Below are positions 5,447 to 6,618 of a stretch of 6,618 nt of DNA, piece by piece. Under the pieces are notes generated by a model. That model saw only the letters and a list, made by a program, of their open reading frames with translations. It was not told where the DNA came from and ran no database searches. A program made the position numbers and the translations under genes. How positions within the stretch are numbered: the first letter of the stretch is position 1; each line of letters starts with the position of its first letter. Source of the stretch: Methanomicrobiales archaeon (lineage in GTDB: Archaea; Halobacteriota; Methanomicrobia; Methanomicrobiales; Methanospirillaceae); the NCBI GenBank assembly GCA_012520015.1, contig JAAYPD010000078.1:1-6618 (forward strand), written 5' to 3'.

Positions 5447-6184
5447 ATGATATCCGCCTCTCGGCCATCAGATTTTCAGTCAAGGGATGAGATCATAAAT
5501 ATTCTTGAAGAACTGGCACCTCCTGAGCTTGCAGAACCCTTTGATGCCGGAAAGATTGGACTGGTCATTGAAGGAAAAGAACGAATAGCAAAAGTCAGCA
5601 CATGTCTTGATGTGACTTTTAATGTTGTGAGAAAAGCAATTGAAAACCGGACCGATCTCCTTATAGCCCATCATACTCCTATCTGGACACCCCTTACTGC
5701 CATCGGAGGGGAGGATGCAAAGCTGTTCTCATTGATTCTTCATTCAGAGATGAATGTCTACGTGATGCATACAAACTGGGATCATGCACCTGGCGGGGTA
5801 AATGACATCCTGGCCGATATCCTGGGCATGACTGAGAGGGAGAATATGTCGCTTGGTCTTGTGGGTTCATGCTCCTTTAAAATTCATGAGATTGCACAGA
5901 TACTTGGGGCTCCCCTGCGTATCTGGGGTGAGGTGTCCGGGATACAAAGACTTGCCATTGCTGCCGGCTCCGGTTTTGACTCATCGTTAATAATGGAGGC
6001 TAAGTCACTTGGGGCTGATGCCTTCCTCTCCTCTGAGCTCAGACATTCAGTATACCGGGCCTCCCCTCTTCCACTTTTAGAGTCAACCCATTATGCCCTT
6101 GAATCCCCTTCAATGCGCGTTCTGGCTGAAGAACATGGATGGGAATACATCGAAGATATGCCGATGCTGCATTCGGTTCCATGA
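5447..6184 (+). CDS. Nif3/DUF34 family dinuclear metal-centre protein
   Basis: This is a 245-residue soluble protein of the Nif3 (GTP cyclohydrolase 1 type 2-like, YbgI) family, whose members form toroidal hexamers with a two-metal site and have no settled function. Metal ligands are visible in the expected order: His75-His76 in IAHHTP, Asp112 in HTNWDHAPGGVND, and His215 and Glu219 in STHYALE. The N-terminal segment ILEELAPPELAEPFDAGKIGL corresponds to the family's LE-aP-laeWDN-GL entry, but the usual Trp-Asp-Asn is changed to Phe-Asp-Ala. It is the short form, lacking the inserted PII-like domain. The gene follows a 39-bp gap rich in pyrimidines (ATTTTCTTCC near 5418-5427) and has no clear Shine-Dalgarno. 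Its stop overlaps the start of the SWIM gene by 4 bp (ATGA), so the two are made together. Confidence 0.9.
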   Translation: MISASRPSDFQSRDEIINILEELAPPELAEPFDAGKIGLVIEGKERIAKVSTCLDVTFNVVRKAIENRTDLLIAHHTPIWTPLTAIGGEDAKLFSLILHSEMNVYVMHTNWDHAPGGVNDILADILGMTERENMSLGLVGSCSFKIHEIAQILGAPLRIWGEVSGIQRLAIAAGSGFDSSLIMEAKSLGADAFLSSELRHSVYRASPLPLLESTHYALESPSMRVLAEEHGWEYIEDMPMLHSVP

Positions 6185-6534
6185 CAAATCCCATCGATAT
6201 TTTGTATGAGACAAATATTCTTGATGAGCGGATGCGAAAGCATATATCTGGATATTATCAGCACAGGGGAGAAAAAGCTCTTGAGATCGTGGATCATGAT
6301 CGGGTTAAACGGTACCGGGACTTTTTTGTTGTAGTTGGGGAATCTGGAGAGTACGTGGTTGAAGGAAATTATTGTTCATGTGAGAGTTTTCTTCACAGGG
6401 GCAATATCTGTGCCCATGTGCTTGCAGTATATATTGCACGTGCAACAGGCAGGTATGAACTGATTGATCTATGGTATTATCAGGATCTGAAAGAACAGGG
6501 CGTTAACCCATATAGAATACAAACGAATATCTAA
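6181..6534 (+). CDS. SWIM zinc-finger protein
   Basis: This is a small 117-residue protein with a SWIM-type zinc finger: Cys65-x-Cys67, nine residues, then Cys77-x-His79 (NYCSCESFLHRGNICAH). The finger is preceded by a beta-like region with a VVVGESGEYVVEG turn typical of SWIM domains and followed by a helix (VLAVYIARATG). SWIM fingers bind DNA or protein partners; in archaea some are linked to RadA-like recombinases, but nothing here shows that partner. The frame is open further upstream (to 6139), but the ATG at 6181 overlaps the Nif3 TGA in an ATGA and gives a sensible N-terminus (MTNPIDILYETN), so it is preferred. Co-translation with Nif3 suggests a shared process, as yet undefined. Confidence 0.88.
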   Translation: MTNPIDILYETNILDERMRKHISGYYQHRGEKALEIVDHDRVKRYRDFFVVVGESGEYVVEGNYCSCESFLHRGNICAHVLAVYIARATGRYELIDLWYYQDLKEQGVNPYRIQTNI

Positions 6535-6553
6535 GGCATTACAGGCAATTCTC

Positions 6554-6618
6554 ATGATGGAAGATGAATATAAACTTGAATATTTTAAGTCCGAAGATCT
6601 GACACGAAACATCTGCAC
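6554..6618 (+). CDS. Start of an unidentified gene, cut by the right edge
   Basis: An open frame begins at tandem ATGs (6554 and 6557), 19 bp after the SWIM stop, and runs off the window after 21 full codons, beginning MMEDEYKLEYFKSEDLTR. It is charged and not membrane-like. The length is too short to name a family. Its spacing and direction suggest it continues the same operon. The choice between the two ATGs is open. Confidence 0.5.
   Translation, partial: MMEDEYKLEYFKSEDLTRNIC

Noticed and set aside
6139..6180. Upstream ATG extending the SWIM protein by 14 residues
   Set aside because: The extra codons lie entirely inside the Nif3 gene in another frame; the ATGA overlap at 6181 is the typical coupled start.

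Overview
The window looks archaeal, most likely from a mesophilic methanogen of the Methanomicrobia (Methanospirillum/Methanoregula-like). The signs are moderate-GC coding sequence, start sites with weak or no Shine-Dalgarno signal, AT-rich TATA-like boxes and oligo-T tracts rather than bacterial -35/-10 and hairpin-U terminators, and the gene content (SWIM zinc finger next to a Nif3 protein, an MscL-like small protein, a fused agmatine-to-putrescine enzyme). This assignment is an inference from style and content; no 16S or methanogenesis marker is present.

Left arm, minus strand (1-1360): a polar amino acid ABC importer. The substrate-binding lipoprotein (536-1360) is followed downstream by the membrane permease (413 to beyond the left edge). 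The 122-bp gap between them holds an oligo-T stretch, a TATA-like box and nested inverted repeats, so the permease may be expressed separately from, or at a different level than, the binding protein. The ATPase gene is not in view and would be expected past the left edge.

Centre (1361-1523): a divergent intergenic region with one shared AT-rich box. On the plus-strand side, a 10-bp perfect inverted repeat places the EamA start codon in the 3' arm of a predicted hairpin. A 15-codon open frame begins in the 5' arm and stops on that start codon (ATGA overlap). This is the most intriguing regulatory structure in the window.

Right arm, plus strand (1524-6618): a tightly packed co-directional series. 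It holds an EamA/DMT transporter with a 69-residue histidine-rich tail, a single-polypeptide AguB-AguA fusion (N-carbamoylputrescine amidase plus agmatine deiminase), a short divergent MscL-like channel, an uncharacterised protein with two CxxH motifs, a short-type Nif3/DUF34 dinuclear-metal protein, a SWIM zinc-finger protein overlapping it by 4 bp, and the first 21 codons of an unidentified gene. Gaps are 12, 57, 2, 39, -4 and 19 bp. EamA-AguBA, MscL-hypothetical and Nif3-SWIM look like three coupled pairs that may form one or two transcripts.

Functionally, the AguBA fusion carries both steps from agmatine to putrescine. Its neighbour may move a metal or a small amine. Nif3 and SWIM recur as conserved proteins of poorly known role. 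I saw no CRISPR, tRNA, rRNA, insertion sequence or defence system.
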